NCBI GenBank assembly: GCA_964396385.1 | Contig: CAYNFH010000059.1 | Span: 1-28,418, forward strand | Source of the DNA: CAYNFH01 sp964396385 | GTDB taxonomy: Bacteria; Armatimonadota; Chthonomonadetes; Chthonomonadales; CAJBBX01 | DNA length: 28,418 bases | Reading direction: 5' to 3' | Shown here: positions 7,851 to 15,545 of the stretch, in pieces | Layout of the letters: every line of letters begins with the position of its first letter | Position numbering within the stretch: position 1 is the stretch's first letter | Position numbers and translations under genes: made by a program | Notes under the pieces: model-generated | The model's database searches: none | Told to the model about the DNA's origin: nothing | The model's input: only the letters and a program-made list of their open reading frames with translations

Positions 7851-9527
7851 ATGAACGGATTGTTGGGCGTATACGGCCATACGGATCCTGCCGGCGCGCT
7901 GGAGAGAGCGGGTGTGCGTCCGGCGTGGTCTGGCCGCTGGGTCGCCTTTGGCGGAGCACCGGTCGGCTGCGACTCGACGGGCTCCATTATAGTCTGTGGC
8001 GACGCCCTGCTGGACAACCTGGCCGCACTGCGGCGCGCTTTGGAGCGGCCGGAAGGGTCGCACCAGGACCTTCTGGCGGAGCTGTACGTGTGCCACGGCC
8101 CCCGCATGGGACTTCACGCGCTGGGGATGTACGCCGTGGCCGTCTGGGACATCCGCCGCGAGCGTCTCACGCTGGTTCGTGACGGCGTGGGCGCGCGGAC
8201 CCTCTACCATGCGGGAGACGAACGGGACTTCTGGTTCGCCGCGCGGCTGCGCACGCTCCGCCGCACTCCTGCCGTCTCGGATGCGCTCTCTTTGCCCGCG
8301 CTGCGCGACTATCTCTGCTGCGCCTACGTGCCCGGCGGCGAGACCCTCTGGCGGGACGCCGGCGAGCTTCGGCCCGGCAGCTCGCTCGAGCTGCCCGACC
8401 GTGTGGAGCAGGCCTGGTGGACGCCGCGCGAAACGGCCGGTTCGGACGAGCCGATGGAGGCGTACACGGCCCGGCTGCGGCCCTTGCTGGAGGACTCAGT
8501 CGAGGCATGCCTTCCGGAGCGCGGCCCGGTCTCCGTCTTACTTTCCGGCGGGCTGGACTCCAGCCTGGTTACGGCTCTGGCCGCACAGCGGGCGGTTGGG
8601 CCGGTCCACACCTTCGCCACCCACTTCGGCGCCGAGTACCCGAACGAGCTGGAGTTCTCCTCGCTGGTGGCTCGCCACTGCGACACGCGCCACCACGTGC
8701 TGGAGCTCCCGGGCCGGCGGATCCGCGACGCGCTGGCGGAGACCATGGCTGCCCTGGACGACCCTATCGGCGACCCGCTCACCGTGCCGAACCTGCTTCT
8801 GGCCCGCGCCGCCCGGCAGGAGAGCGAAGTCGTGCTGAACGGCGAGGGAGGGGACCCGTGCTTCGGCGGGCCCAAGAACCTCCCCATGCTGCTGCACGAG
8901 CTGTACGGCGCCGGCAAGAGTCGCGCCCAGGCCTACCTGCGCGCCTATCAGAAGTGCCACGACGACTTGCACCGCCTCCTGACGCCGGATGCCAGCCGGG
9001 AGCTGGCTGGCGCGCCGCCCGCGGAGCGCCACTTCGAACTCCTGGACCAGGAGACGGATGGGCCGAGCTACCTGGGACGGCTCATGACGCTGAACACGGT
9101 CTACAAGGGCGCGGACCACATCCTCACCAAGGTGAGCAACCTGACCTCGGCTGCCGGGCTGCTGGGCCGCTCGCCGCTCTTCGACCGGCGCGTGGTGGAG
9201 GCGAGCTTCGCCATCCCTCCGGAGCACAAGCTGGCCGGCACCGTGGAAAAGGCCGTGCTCAAGCGCGCCGTCGCGGACCTCCTGCCGGAAGCCATCCTGA
9301 ACCGGCCCAAGAGCGGGATGCTGGTGCCGGTGCAAGCCTGGTTCCGGCGGGACCTGCGCCGGTACGCCCGCTCGATGCTGCTGGCCCGCGGCGCACGCAC
9401 GCGGCCCTACTTCAACCGGGAGGTCATCCGCGAGTGGCTGGACTACCAGGGCAGTCCCTGGCCGCGCCACGGTGTCAAGCTCTGGCTGGTCCTCTCGCTC
9501 GAGGTATGGCTGAGGGAGAAAGGATGA
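7851..9527 (+). CDS. Asparagine synthase-like amidotransferase with Cys2 replaced by Asn (copy 2)
   Basis: This 558-residue AsnB-superfamily protein has the full two-domain outline. The N-terminal Ntn-like domain starts MNGLLGVYGH where active enzymes have MCGI, so the catalytic Cys2 is Asn and glutamine hydrolysis should be lost. Later glutaminase-domain landmarks remain (MYAVAVWDIRRERLTLVRDG). The synthetase domain has the PP-loop SGGLDSS (232-238), NGEGGDPCFGG (330-340) and the C-terminal segment RPKSGMLVPVQAWFRRDL. By family chemistry it should adenylate a carboxylate and form an amide from ammonia or a bound amine, as beta-lactam synthetase and lasso-peptide cyclase do. It is only distantly like copy 1, so it is not a recent duplicate. 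The ATG follows the previous stop by 9 bases, pointing to translational coupling. It ends just before a GTGACA-type repeat. Confidence 0.85.
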   Translation: MNGLLGVYGHTDPAGALERAGVRPAWSGRWVAFGGAPVGCDSTGSIIVCGDALLDNLAALRRALERPEGSHQDLLAELYVCHGPRMGLHALGMYAVAVWDIRRERLTLVRDGVGARTLYHAGDERDFWFAARLRTLRRTPAVSDALSLPALRDYLCCAYVPGGETLWRDAGELRPGSSLELPDRVEQAWWTPRETAGSDEPMEAYTARLRPLLEDSVEACLPERGPVSVLLSGGLDSSLVTALAAQRAVGPVHTFATHFGAEYPNELEFSSLVARHCDTRHHVLELPGRRIRDALAETMAALDDPIGDPLTVPNLLLARAARQESEVVLNGEGGDPCFGGPKNLPMLLHELYGAGKSRAQAYLRAYQKCHDDLHRLLTPDASRELAGAPPAERHFELLDQETDGPSYLGRLMTLNTVYKGADHILTKVSNLTSAAGLLGRSPLFDRRVVEASFAIPPEHKLAGTVEKAVLKRAVADLLPEAILNRPKSGMLVPVQAWFRRDLRRYARSMLLARGARTRPYFNREVIREWLDYQGSPWPRHGVKLWLVLSLEVWLREKG

Positions 9528-9530
9528 CTA

Positions 9531-9557
9531 GGTGACAGTGTGACAAGGTGACAAGGG
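9531..9557. repeat. GGTGACA-type tandem repeat between AsnB copy 2 and the cupin gene
   Basis: Three imperfect copies of GGTGACA (GGTGACA, GTGTGACA, AGGTGACA) fill the 20-base gap and supply the only usable start codon (GTG 9548) of the next gene. It is related to the heptamers at 489, 2150, 12571 and 24421. Confidence 0.55.
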
Positions 9558-10261
9558 AGGAGACGCAGCGCGGTTTCAATGCGCTGGAGATAAGGGACGG
9601 ACTGCTGCTGGACCTGAGCGGCGACCCATTTCCCACTCTGGTGTATGGCTGGAAGGGCGAAAGTCTGGGCCTTTTCGGCCGGTATAGGCTAGAGCTGCCG
9701 GACGGCGCGACACATTATGGGGTCGTGCTGGAAGGCACGCCGACACTGGACTGCATGAACGGCTTTGCCTGCGCGCTCATCCCCGGGATGTTTTTCGTCG
9801 TGCCCGGCGAGTGCCTCGTGGAAGGCGGAGTGGGACTGGTCCTCTCCCGGCTCGGGTTCCAGGGGCTGTTCCAACTCGGCGGGCCCCTGGAGCCGGAAGG
9901 CCGGCTGCGGTACATCGACGGTTGCTCGGACACGCTGCTGGTGAGCCCGCCGCGCCTGGGAGACCCATGCCTTAACCACCTGCACATTCCGCCCCACGCC
10001 GCCCAGACGGCCCACACGCACCCTTCGCAGCGGCTGGGCGTCATCCTCCGAGGCAGCGGGGAGTGCCGGACCCCCGACGCCGCATACCGCCTGGAGCCCG
10101 GAATGGGCTGGCACATCGCCACCGGGGCAGTCCACTCCTTCCACACGGGGGAGGAGAGCCTGGACGTTATCGCCTGGCATCCGGATAGCGACTTCGGCCC
10201 CACCGATCAGGACCACCCCATGATCAACCGCACCATCATCCCGCCGAGAGAGAAGTCATGA
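9548..10261 (+). CDS. Cupin-domain protein
   Basis: This 237-residue protein resembles a bicupin. The clearest cupin motif is in the C-terminal half: HIPPHAAQTAHTHPSQRLGVILRG supplies two or three metal-ligand histidines, and MGWHIATGAVHSFHTGEESLDVIAW supplies the last histidine of motif 2. The N-terminal half (LFGRYRLELPDGATHYGVVLEG ... IPGMFFVVPGE) has the barrel pattern but fewer ligands. Cupins of this type are metal-dependent isomerases, dioxygenases or sensors, and the reaction here is unknown. Its stop overlaps the start of the enolase-superfamily gene (ATGA), so the two are translationally coupled and probably work on one pathway. The only in-frame start is GTG 9548, which lies within a tandem repeat and has only a weak Shine-Dalgarno sequence. 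The first dozen residues may therefore be a recent addition. Confidence 0.8.
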   Translation: MTREETQRGFNALEIRDGLLLDLSGDPFPTLVYGWKGESLGLFGRYRLELPDGATHYGVVLEGTPTLDCMNGFACALIPGMFFVVPGECLVEGGVGLVLSRLGFQGLFQLGGPLEPEGRLRYIDGCSDTLLVSPPRLGDPCLNHLHIPPHAAQTAHTHPSQRLGVILRGSGECRTPDAAYRLEPGMGWHIATGAVHSFHTGEESLDVIAWHPDSDFGPTDQDHPMINRTIIPPREKS

Positions 10262-11373
10262 AGATAACCGACGTAGAAGCCATCATCCTGTCCCTGCCCC
10301 AGATACGGGAGAAGGCGGACGGCACGCAGGACATGCTGCTCGTCAAGGTCACCACGGACGAGGGCATCGTCGGCTATGGGGAGGTCGACTCCTCCCCGCT
10401 GGTCGCCAGGGCCATCATCGACGCGCCCATCTCCCATTCCATCAGCCGGGGGCTGCGCCACGCCGTGATCGGCGAGGACCCCTTCGCCTATGAGATGCTG
10501 TGGCACCGGATGTACAACGCGGCCATCTACCACGGCCGGCGCGGCGCCGTAATCCAGGCCATGAGCGGCATCGACCTGGCGCTCTGGGACATCATGGGCA
10601 AGGCCTTGAACATGCCCGTCTACCGGCTGCTGGGCGGCGGCTTCCGCAACCAGGTCCGGGCCTACGCCAGCGCGCTCTGGGGCGAGGACCTGCGCGAGAC
10701 TGCGGATAAGGTGCGCCGCTACGTGGACCAGGGCTTCACCGCCGTCAAGATGGGATGGGACCCCATGGGCCGCGACGAGGAGTCCGACGTGGCCCTGGTG
10801 CGCACCATGCGAGAGGCGGCCGGTCCCAACGTGGACATCCTGGTGGACGCCGGACTGGTGTGGGACGCCAAGACGGCCATCCAGCGGGCGCGCCGCTTCG
10901 AGGAGTACCACATCTTCTGGCTGGAGGAGCCGCTCCACCCGGACAACCTGGACGGCTATCGCCGGCTTTCCGAGGCCGTGGACGTCCGCATCGCCGCGGG
11001 CGAGGAGGAGAGCAGCCGCGCCTCTTTCATCGACCTGATGGACCGGGGCAAGATCGACGTGGTGCAGGTGGACGTGACGCGCGTGGGCGGGCTTACGGAG
11101 GCCAAGAAGATTGCCTATCTCGCGCAAGACCGGGGGCTGCCCTGCATCAACCACTCCTTCACCACGGACATCAACATCGCCGCCTCGCTACACCTTCTGG
11201 CCTCCATCCCCAACGCCATCCTGCTGGAGTTCTGCGTGGAGGAGACGCCGCTCCGGATGGAGCTGGCGCGCGATCCCATTCAGGTCGTAGACGGAATGGC
11301 GCAGGTCCCAGAAGGGCCGGGCCTCGGTGTCGAGATCGACGATCAGGTGGTCGAACGGTATAGAATCGGATAA
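10258..11373 (+). CDS. Mandelate racemase/muconate lactonizing enzyme family protein (enolase superfamily)
   Basis: This 371-residue protein has the usual MR/MLE length and layout. A capping domain (residues 1-120) is followed by a TIM barrel. The three Mg2+ ligands are visible: Asp197 (ILVDAG), Glu223 (FWLEEP) and a Glu in AAGEEE at about 249. A catalytic-type lysine is Lys164 in AVKMGW, in place of the common KxK. His299 in INHSF is at the end of the barrel. The family abstracts the alpha proton of a carboxylate and then racemises, dehydrates or cycloisomerises. Sugar-acid dehydratase is the commonest role of such proteins, but the specificity cannot be read. Its ATG overlaps the cupin stop by 4 bases, so the two genes are coupled. 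A 27-base gap precedes the methyltransferase. Confidence 0.93.
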   Translation: MKITDVEAIILSLPQIREKADGTQDMLLVKVTTDEGIVGYGEVDSSPLVARAIIDAPISHSISRGLRHAVIGEDPFAYEMLWHRMYNAAIYHGRRGAVIQAMSGIDLALWDIMGKALNMPVYRLLGGGFRNQVRAYASALWGEDLRETADKVRRYVDQGFTAVKMGWDPMGRDEESDVALVRTMREAAGPNVDILVDAGLVWDAKTAIQRARRFEEYHIFWLEEPLHPDNLDGYRRLSEAVDVRIAAGEEESSRASFIDLMDRGKIDVVQVDVTRVGGLTEAKKIAYLAQDRGLPCINHSFTTDINIAASLHLLASIPNAILLEFCVEETPLRMELARDPIQVVDGMAQVPEGPGLGVEIDDQVVERYRIG

Positions 11374-11400
11374 GGAAGCACGCGGGACATGGGAGGAGAG

Positions 11401-12054
11401 ATGGCTGAGTCAGGATCGCTGCACCAGTACGATGCGTATATCACGGAGTTGCTGGCCGGTGAGGACGAGTCGCTTCAGGCCGCCCGGGAGGAGATGAAGC
11501 GCGAGGGACTGCCCAGCATCGCCGTCTCCGCCAGCGAGGGCAAGCTGATGCACGTGCTCGCGCTCCTGGCCCGGCCCAGGCGCATCCTGGAGATCGGCAC
11601 CTTGGGCGGATACAGCGCCACCTGGCTTGCGCGGGCCCTCCCACCGGATGGCAAGCTGATCACGCTGGAGCTGGCCCCCCATCATGCCGAGGTCGCGCGG
11701 CGCAACCTGGAGCGCGCGAGGCTCGGCCGGCAGGTGGAGGTGCGCGTCGGACCCGCGCTGGAGTTGCTGGACAAGCTTGCTACGGAGGGAGGGGAGCCGT
11801 TCGACGTGATCTTCATCGATGCGGACAAGGACAACTACGTGAACTACCTCGAGAAGTCGCTCCCGCTGCTGCGGGAGGGTGGGCTGCTCCTGGGGGACAA
11901 CACGCTGCCCGATGCCGTGCTGGACCCCGCCGGCGATTCCGGCACCAAGCGGTACAACGCGGCGGTCGCGGCCCGCGCGGACCTGGTCAGCGCCCTCGCC
12001 CCCGTCCTCCGCTCCCAAGGCATCGACGGCCTCACCATCTCCATCAAGGTGTAG
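11401..12054 (+). CDS. SAM-dependent O-methyltransferase, family 3 (CCoAOMT-like)
   Basis: This 217-residue protein transfers a methyl group from S-adenosylmethionine, by family usually to a catechol-type hydroxyl, with a divalent metal. Motif I is ILEIGTLGGYSATWLARAL, the acidic motif is LITLEL, and the metal and catalytic region is VIFIDADKDNYVNYLE followed by LLLGDNTLPDAV. The C-terminus DGLTISIKV is typical of the family. I chose ATG 11401 because GGAGG lies 4 bases upstream (11392-11396). ATG 11389, with AGGAAG before it, is an alternative adding four residues. It is the last gene of the plus-strand run and ends only 6 bases from the convergent gene at 12061. The substrate is unknown. 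A product of the amidotransferases or of the enolase enzyme would be natural guesses, but nothing in the sequence proves either. Confidence 0.92.
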   Translation: MAESGSLHQYDAYITELLAGEDESLQAAREEMKREGLPSIAVSASEGKLMHVLALLARPRRILEIGTLGGYSATWLARALPPDGKLITLELAPHHAEVARRNLERARLGRQVEVRVGPALELLDKLATEGGEPFDVIFIDADKDNYVNYLEKSLPLLREGGLLLGDNTLPDAVLDPAGDSGTKRYNAAVAARADLVSALAPVLRSQGIDGLTISIKV

Positions 12055-12060
12055 GCTGGC

Positions 12061-13896
12061 TCACTCGCCGCTATACCGGTAGCGGAAGCGCGCGGCGGGG
12101 GCGGTGTGGCCGCTGGTATAGATGTCCATGATATCGCCCGGGTCTGCCGCGTTGTCCACCCACTTGAAGTCCAGCGACACCTGCGTCTTCCCACGCGGCA
12201 GGCCCAGCGCCCGGCGCGGGATGGCCAACTGCAGCTCGTTGCCGGCCACCCGGTACCGGACCCTGGCCACCCTCTCCCAGCTCCAGCCACCCGCGCTCTT
12301 CTCCAGCCAGGTCCAGCCGCCGTCCTCTACCGTGCGGTTCACGATGTACTGGTAACCCTCCCAGCCGGTACCGACCCCGTCGCCAACGCGAATGAGCAGC
12401 CACATCCAATTGGGATCGGTGTGCGGCGTGATGGGCTGCTGCGTGCGGGCGTAGAAGTACACGTTGGTCTTATCCCGCGTCACCTTAAGCATCCAGAGTT
12501 CGTTGCGGCCGGTGTGGTTGGTGTAGTGGGTCCCGCCCGCGCCGTCGAAGTCCCGCGGCAGCGTCATGAAGGGGACGGGTGACGGGGGACGGAGGACGGA
12601 CGGATCTCCTAGAGCGGAGAACTCCGGCTTCACGTCGCGCCACTGGTCGAAGCCGCCGCGCACGCGGATAGTCTTCGGCGCCGAAGCGGCTGGCAGCGGC
12701 GGCGATCCCTTGTACCGCCGCACGTTAGCGACGAGCTGCCAGTAGTAGTTGTCGCCGTGGCCGCCCTTCATCGGCTCGATGTCCCGGCTGTACTCCTCGT
12801 CGAACTGGTCCACGAAGACAATGGGACCGCCCGGCTCGCCCCACCGGCCCGCGATCCACTCGTTCCAACCGGTCACCATCACAAACGGAGGATCAAGCTG
12901 GAAGGCGCGGGTCCACTGCTCCTGGAAGTTGTAGCCCCGGTTCACTGCGTCCGGCGCCGGGTCCGTACGGCCGGCGTGGAAGCTGCGCCCGCGCGCGTCG
13001 CCGCTGCTCATGTTGGTGACCTTGCCGTCCGAGGCGCGCAGGTTCTGAGCGACGGAGACGTTCACCTCCTCCGGCTTCGCCGGGTCGTCCGTGTAGCCGT
13101 AGGGCTGGGGGTAGGTCGCCTCCCAGTGCCAGGCGTACGGCGTATCGACCATCTGAAACGGCCAGTGCGCCTTGCGGAGCGTGAAGAACGCGCGGACGTC
13201 CGGCGACGCCTGCTCCGGGTCGCAGATCAGGAGCGGCTTGCCCTGCCAGCGGAACCAGATCTCCGCAAACCGGCCGGGCTTGTACAGGTCCTCGTAGAGG
13301 CGCTGCGCCGTCTTCCCCGCCTCCGTGTTGACCATGAAGCAGACCCGCGGCGTCCGGCCTCCCTCCTTCCACACCTGCCGGAACACCTGGCAGAGCTGGG
13401 TGTATATCTCCGGATATGTGAGGGCGTTGGTGGTGTCGAAGATGAGGGTGTCCACGCCCGCGTCGGCCAGGAGCTGCGCATGGCGGCGGAGCACCCACGG
13501 GTCCGTGCTGAGGTAGTAGCCGTAGAGCGGCTCACCCCAGTAGTGGTAGGTTCCGATTGGTCCCCAGAGCGGAGAGTCCGGCTTCTTCAGCGCTTCCGGG
13601 TCCTCCGCCAGGATTCGGGACACGTCGTACGGCGCGTTCCAGTGCGGGCTCCTGCCGCCACGGTCGTTATGCCAGAGGAAGTAGAAGATGCCGACGAACC
13701 GGCCCTGTTTGGGCGGTCCGACTTCGTCCGCCAGAGGCAGCCGCCGGCCGAGCGCGTCCGTCGCCGGCCACGGGGTGCCGGGATTGCCGCCGTCATCGGC
13801 GCGCGCGGCTGCTGCCACGCATAACACGATCAGTACGACTATCCAGTACAGACTGGGAACCAATGCGCGCGATTCCCTCCATAAAGCTATTGACAT
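12061..13896 (-). CDS. Secreted GH99/GH71-like protein with C-terminal CBM9-like domain
   Basis: This 611-residue exported protein has an N-terminal signal peptide (RESRALVPSLYWIVVLIVLC then AAAARADD). The main domain (about 60-400) has the order FVGIFYFLWH, GTYHYWGEPLYGYYLSTDPW, LADAGVDTLIFDTTN and VTGWNEW (343-347). This matches GH71/GH99-like TIM-barrel proteins found in gut and soil bacteria. The GWNEW motif is shared with glycosyl hydrolase 99-like and WbsX proteins. The C-terminal 180 residues are beta-rich and CBM9/DOMON-like, ending LDFKWVDNA and DIMDIYTSGHTAPAARFRYRYS. It probably acts on extracellular or periplasmic polysaccharide. ATG 13896 gives a charged signal n-region but has no Shine-Dalgarno sequence. 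TTG 13863, preceded by GGAGGG, is the alternative. The ATG overlaps a promoter facing the other way. Residues 433-443 are encoded by a heptamer array. Confidence 0.82.
   Translation of the reverse strand: MSIALWRESRALVPSLYWIVVLIVLCVAAAARADDGGNPGTPWPATDALGRRLPLADEVGPPKQGRFVGIFYFLWHNDRGGRSPHWNAPYDVSRILAEDPEALKKPDSPLWGPIGTYHYWGEPLYGYYLSTDPWVLRRHAQLLADAGVDTLIFDTTNALTYPEIYTQLCQVFRQVWKEGGRTPRVCFMVNTEAGKTAQRLYEDLYKPGRFAEIWFRWQGKPLLICDPEQASPDVRAFFTLRKAHWPFQMVDTPYAWHWEATYPQPYGYTDDPAKPEEVNVSVAQNLRASDGKVTNMSSGDARGRSFHAGRTDPAPDAVNRGYNFQEQWTRAFQLDPPFVMVTGWNEWIAGRWGEPGGPIVFVDQFDEEYSRDIEPMKGGHGDNYYWQLVANVRRYKGSPPLPAASAPKTIRVRGGFDQWRDVKPEFSALGDPSVLRPPSPVPFMTLPRDFDGAGGTHYTNHTGRNELWMLKVTRDKTNVYFYARTQQPITPHTDPNWMWLLIRVGDGVGTGWEGYQYIVNRTVEDGGWTWLEKSAGGWSWERVARVRYRVAGNELQLAIPRRALGLPRGKTQVSLDFKWVDNAADPGDIMDIYTSGHTAPAARFRYRYSGE
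12571..12598. repeat. Four GGNGACG heptamers inside a coding sequence
   Basis: GGGGACG, GGTGACG, GGGGACG and GAGGACG follow one another without a gap inside the GH99-like gene. Read on the coding strand they give a Pro/Ser-rich linker (LRPPSPVP) between the hydrolase and CBM9-like domains. The insertion keeps the frame although the unit is seven bases long. Confidence 0.65.
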
Positions 13897-13918
13897 ACCG
13901 TGCGAGCGAACATATAAT
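13890..13918 (+). promoter_or_regulatory. Consensus sigma-70 promoter TTGACA-N17-TATAAT
   Basis: TTGACA at 13890-13895 and TATAAT at 13913-13918 are separated by exactly 17 bases. Both hexamers are perfect matches to the sigma-70 consensus. Transcription should begin near 13925 and give a leader of about 130 bases for the DUF4287 gene at 14059. The -35 box overlaps the ATG of the divergent GH99-like gene (13896), so the two genes may interfere. Confidence 0.8.
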
Positions 13919-14058
13919 GGGAGCGCGCGTATAGGGCGCTCCCGGTCCGCGGGAAGGGACTTTCCCACCTACGTTTGTACCCGTAAAGAGCCGACCAGAC
14001 TCGAGCCTCTTTCAGCCTGTAAGCGCGGACGGCAGGCAACCACGAAAGGAGCTCGATT

Positions 14059-14916
14059 GTGACAGTCCAGAATATCCCCGTACGCCCCAACCTGGAGTTC
14101 TACCGCAAGCAGGCTAGGGCGCTCCTCAAGTCCGTCCAGTCCGACGATCCCGCCGCCATCCGTCGGGTCCGCACCCATCTTCCGCGCTACTCATCCGGCT
14201 CCCGCTTCCTGCTGAGCGACGCGCAGTGGGTGCTGGCGCGCGAAAACGGGGCGGCAAACTGGCCCAAATTCCGGCAGGAGCTGGAAGCGCGGGCGGCCGT
14301 TCCGGATCCGTCTGCGCCGGACGAGCTGCCCGTTGCCGCCCTGACAGAGTCGACCACGGCCGTATCCGGGCGGCCTTCAGGCGGCACCATTGGCGATGAG
14401 GCCGTCAAGGCCCGGACCGGCAAGGACTGGAGCGAGTGGTTCCAGATCCTGGATGCCGCCGGCGCTGCCACGATGACTCACCAGCAGATCGTGGGCGTGG
14501 TGAGCGAGCAGCACGGCATCGGGCCCTGGTGGCGGCAAATGGTGGCCGTCAACTACGAGCGTGCCCGTGGCTTGCGCGTCAAGAACCAAGGCTGCAGCGG
14601 CAACTTCCAGGTAAGCGTGAGCAAGACCCTGGGTATGTCCGCGGAGCGCGCCTTCGAGGCATGGACCGACCCCACCCGCAGGGCAGTATGGCTTGCTGGA
14701 GCGGAGCTCACCATCCGCAAGGCGACACCGCACAAGAGCGTACGGATCACCTGGCGCGACGGCAGCAGCGTGGACGTCGGCATCTTCCCCAAGGGCGAAT
14801 CCAGGTGCCGGTGCGCGGTGGAACACGCCAAACTGGCCGGTCCGGATGACATAGAGCCCGCACGGGCCTACTGGCAGTCGGCCCTGGAGCGGCTGAAGGC
14901 CCTGTCAGAGCCTTGA
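14059..14916 (+). CDS. Fusion protein: ankyrin-type N-terminus, DUF4287, SRPBCC/AHSA1 C-terminus
   Basis: This 285-residue protein has three parts. Residues 1-80 (LEFYRKQARALLKSVQS ... LSDAQWVLARENGAANWPKF) match the short N-terminal segment common to ankyrin-like and bleomycin-resistance-like proteins. Residues about 110-175 are DUF4287: EAVKARTGKDWSEWFQILD, then ATMTHQQIV and GIGPWWRQMVAVNYERARG. Residues about 183-280 are an SRPBCC/AHSA1 fold (VSKTLGMSAERAFEAWTD ... AYWQSALERLKALSE). SRPBCC domains hold hydrophobic ligands, and the others have no known reaction. GTG 14059 has AGGAG 8 bases upstream. It is the first gene after the consensus promoter at 13890-13918, so strong expression is expected. 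No partner gene reveals its role. Confidence 0.85.
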   Translation: MTVQNIPVRPNLEFYRKQARALLKSVQSDDPAAIRRVRTHLPRYSSGSRFLLSDAQWVLARENGAANWPKFRQELEARAAVPDPSAPDELPVAALTESTTAVSGRPSGGTIGDEAVKARTGKDWSEWFQILDAAGAATMTHQQIVGVVSEQHGIGPWWRQMVAVNYERARGLRVKNQGCSGNFQVSVSKTLGMSAERAFEAWTDPTRRAVWLAGAELTIRKATPHKSVRITWRDGSSVDVGIFPKGESRCRCAVEHAKLAGPDDIEPARAYWQSALERLKALSEP

Positions 14917-14978
14917 GAGTGTTCAGGTGTTTCGGATTCCGGGCCTGAACGCCTATTACAAACCACCGAAGGAGACGC

Positions 14979-15521
14979 ATGATGAAGAGTTGGACCATCC
15001 TGGGCTGGACGGCCCTTCTGGTGCTCGGCGCGAGCGCCGTCCGCGCGGACGACCGTAAGGACATCGAGGCCCTTTACGGCAAGCTCAAGCAGGCGCTCAT
15101 GGCCAACAACGCGGACGCGACGCTGGCCATGGAGACGCCGGACTTCGTGGCTACGGGAGCCGACGGCCGGAAGATGAACGGCAAGCAGCTCGCCGCGCAG
15201 ATGAAGCAGCAGGCGGCCCTCGGCAAGCCCCGCAAGATGGACATCCATCTGGACAAGGTGAATGTGAAGGGCAAGACGGCGTCCGTTACAACCACCTTCT
15301 CCTTTGAGAGCGTGATAACGGGCATGGGCGGTCAGGCGGCGCCCAAGGCCAGGCCCCATGTTATGGCTATGAGCGGCAGCATCCACAATGACCTGGTGAA
15401 GACGCCGCAGGGATGGAAGTTCAAGACCATGCAGGAGAAGGCCGGAAAGATGACCATGGACGGCAAGCCGTTCGACCCGGCCATGATGGCCGGCGGCCCT
15501 CCCAAGCCGCATAAGAAGTAG
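14979..15521 (+). CDS. Secreted small protein with DUF4440/SnoaL-like fold
   Basis: This 180-residue protein has a signal peptide (MMKSWTILGWTALLVLGASAVRADD, cleavage after ARAD-type sequence at about 23-25). The rest resembles the NTF2-like DUF4440 fold: DIEALYGKLKQALMANNADATLAME as the helical entry, then ADGRKMNGKQLAAQM, KVNVKGKTASVTTTFSFES and a beta strand near GWKFKTM. The C-terminus is rich in Met, Pro and Lys. DUF4440 proteins form cone-shaped pockets and have mixed roles, so no reaction can be named. AAGGAG lies 4 bases before the first ATG and 7 before the second, so either may be used. It is 62 bases after the DUF4287 gene and may share its transcript. Confidence 0.75.
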   Translation: MMKSWTILGWTALLVLGASAVRADDRKDIEALYGKLKQALMANNADATLAMETPDFVATGADGRKMNGKQLAAQMKQQAALGKPRKMDIHLDKVNVKGKTASVTTTFSFESVITGMGGQAAPKARPHVMAMSGSIHNDLVKTPQGWKFKTMQEKAGKMTMDGKPFDPAMMAGGPPKPHKK

Positions 15522-15545
15522 CCGGCTGGCGACGTATCCGCAGCC

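Noticed and set aside
4366..9527. Lasso peptide or beta-lactam gene cluster
   Set aside because: The AsnB-like proteins fit the enzyme class, but no leader-peptide recognition protein, leader peptidase, precursor peptide, carboxyethylarginine synthase or dioxygenase is seen nearby.
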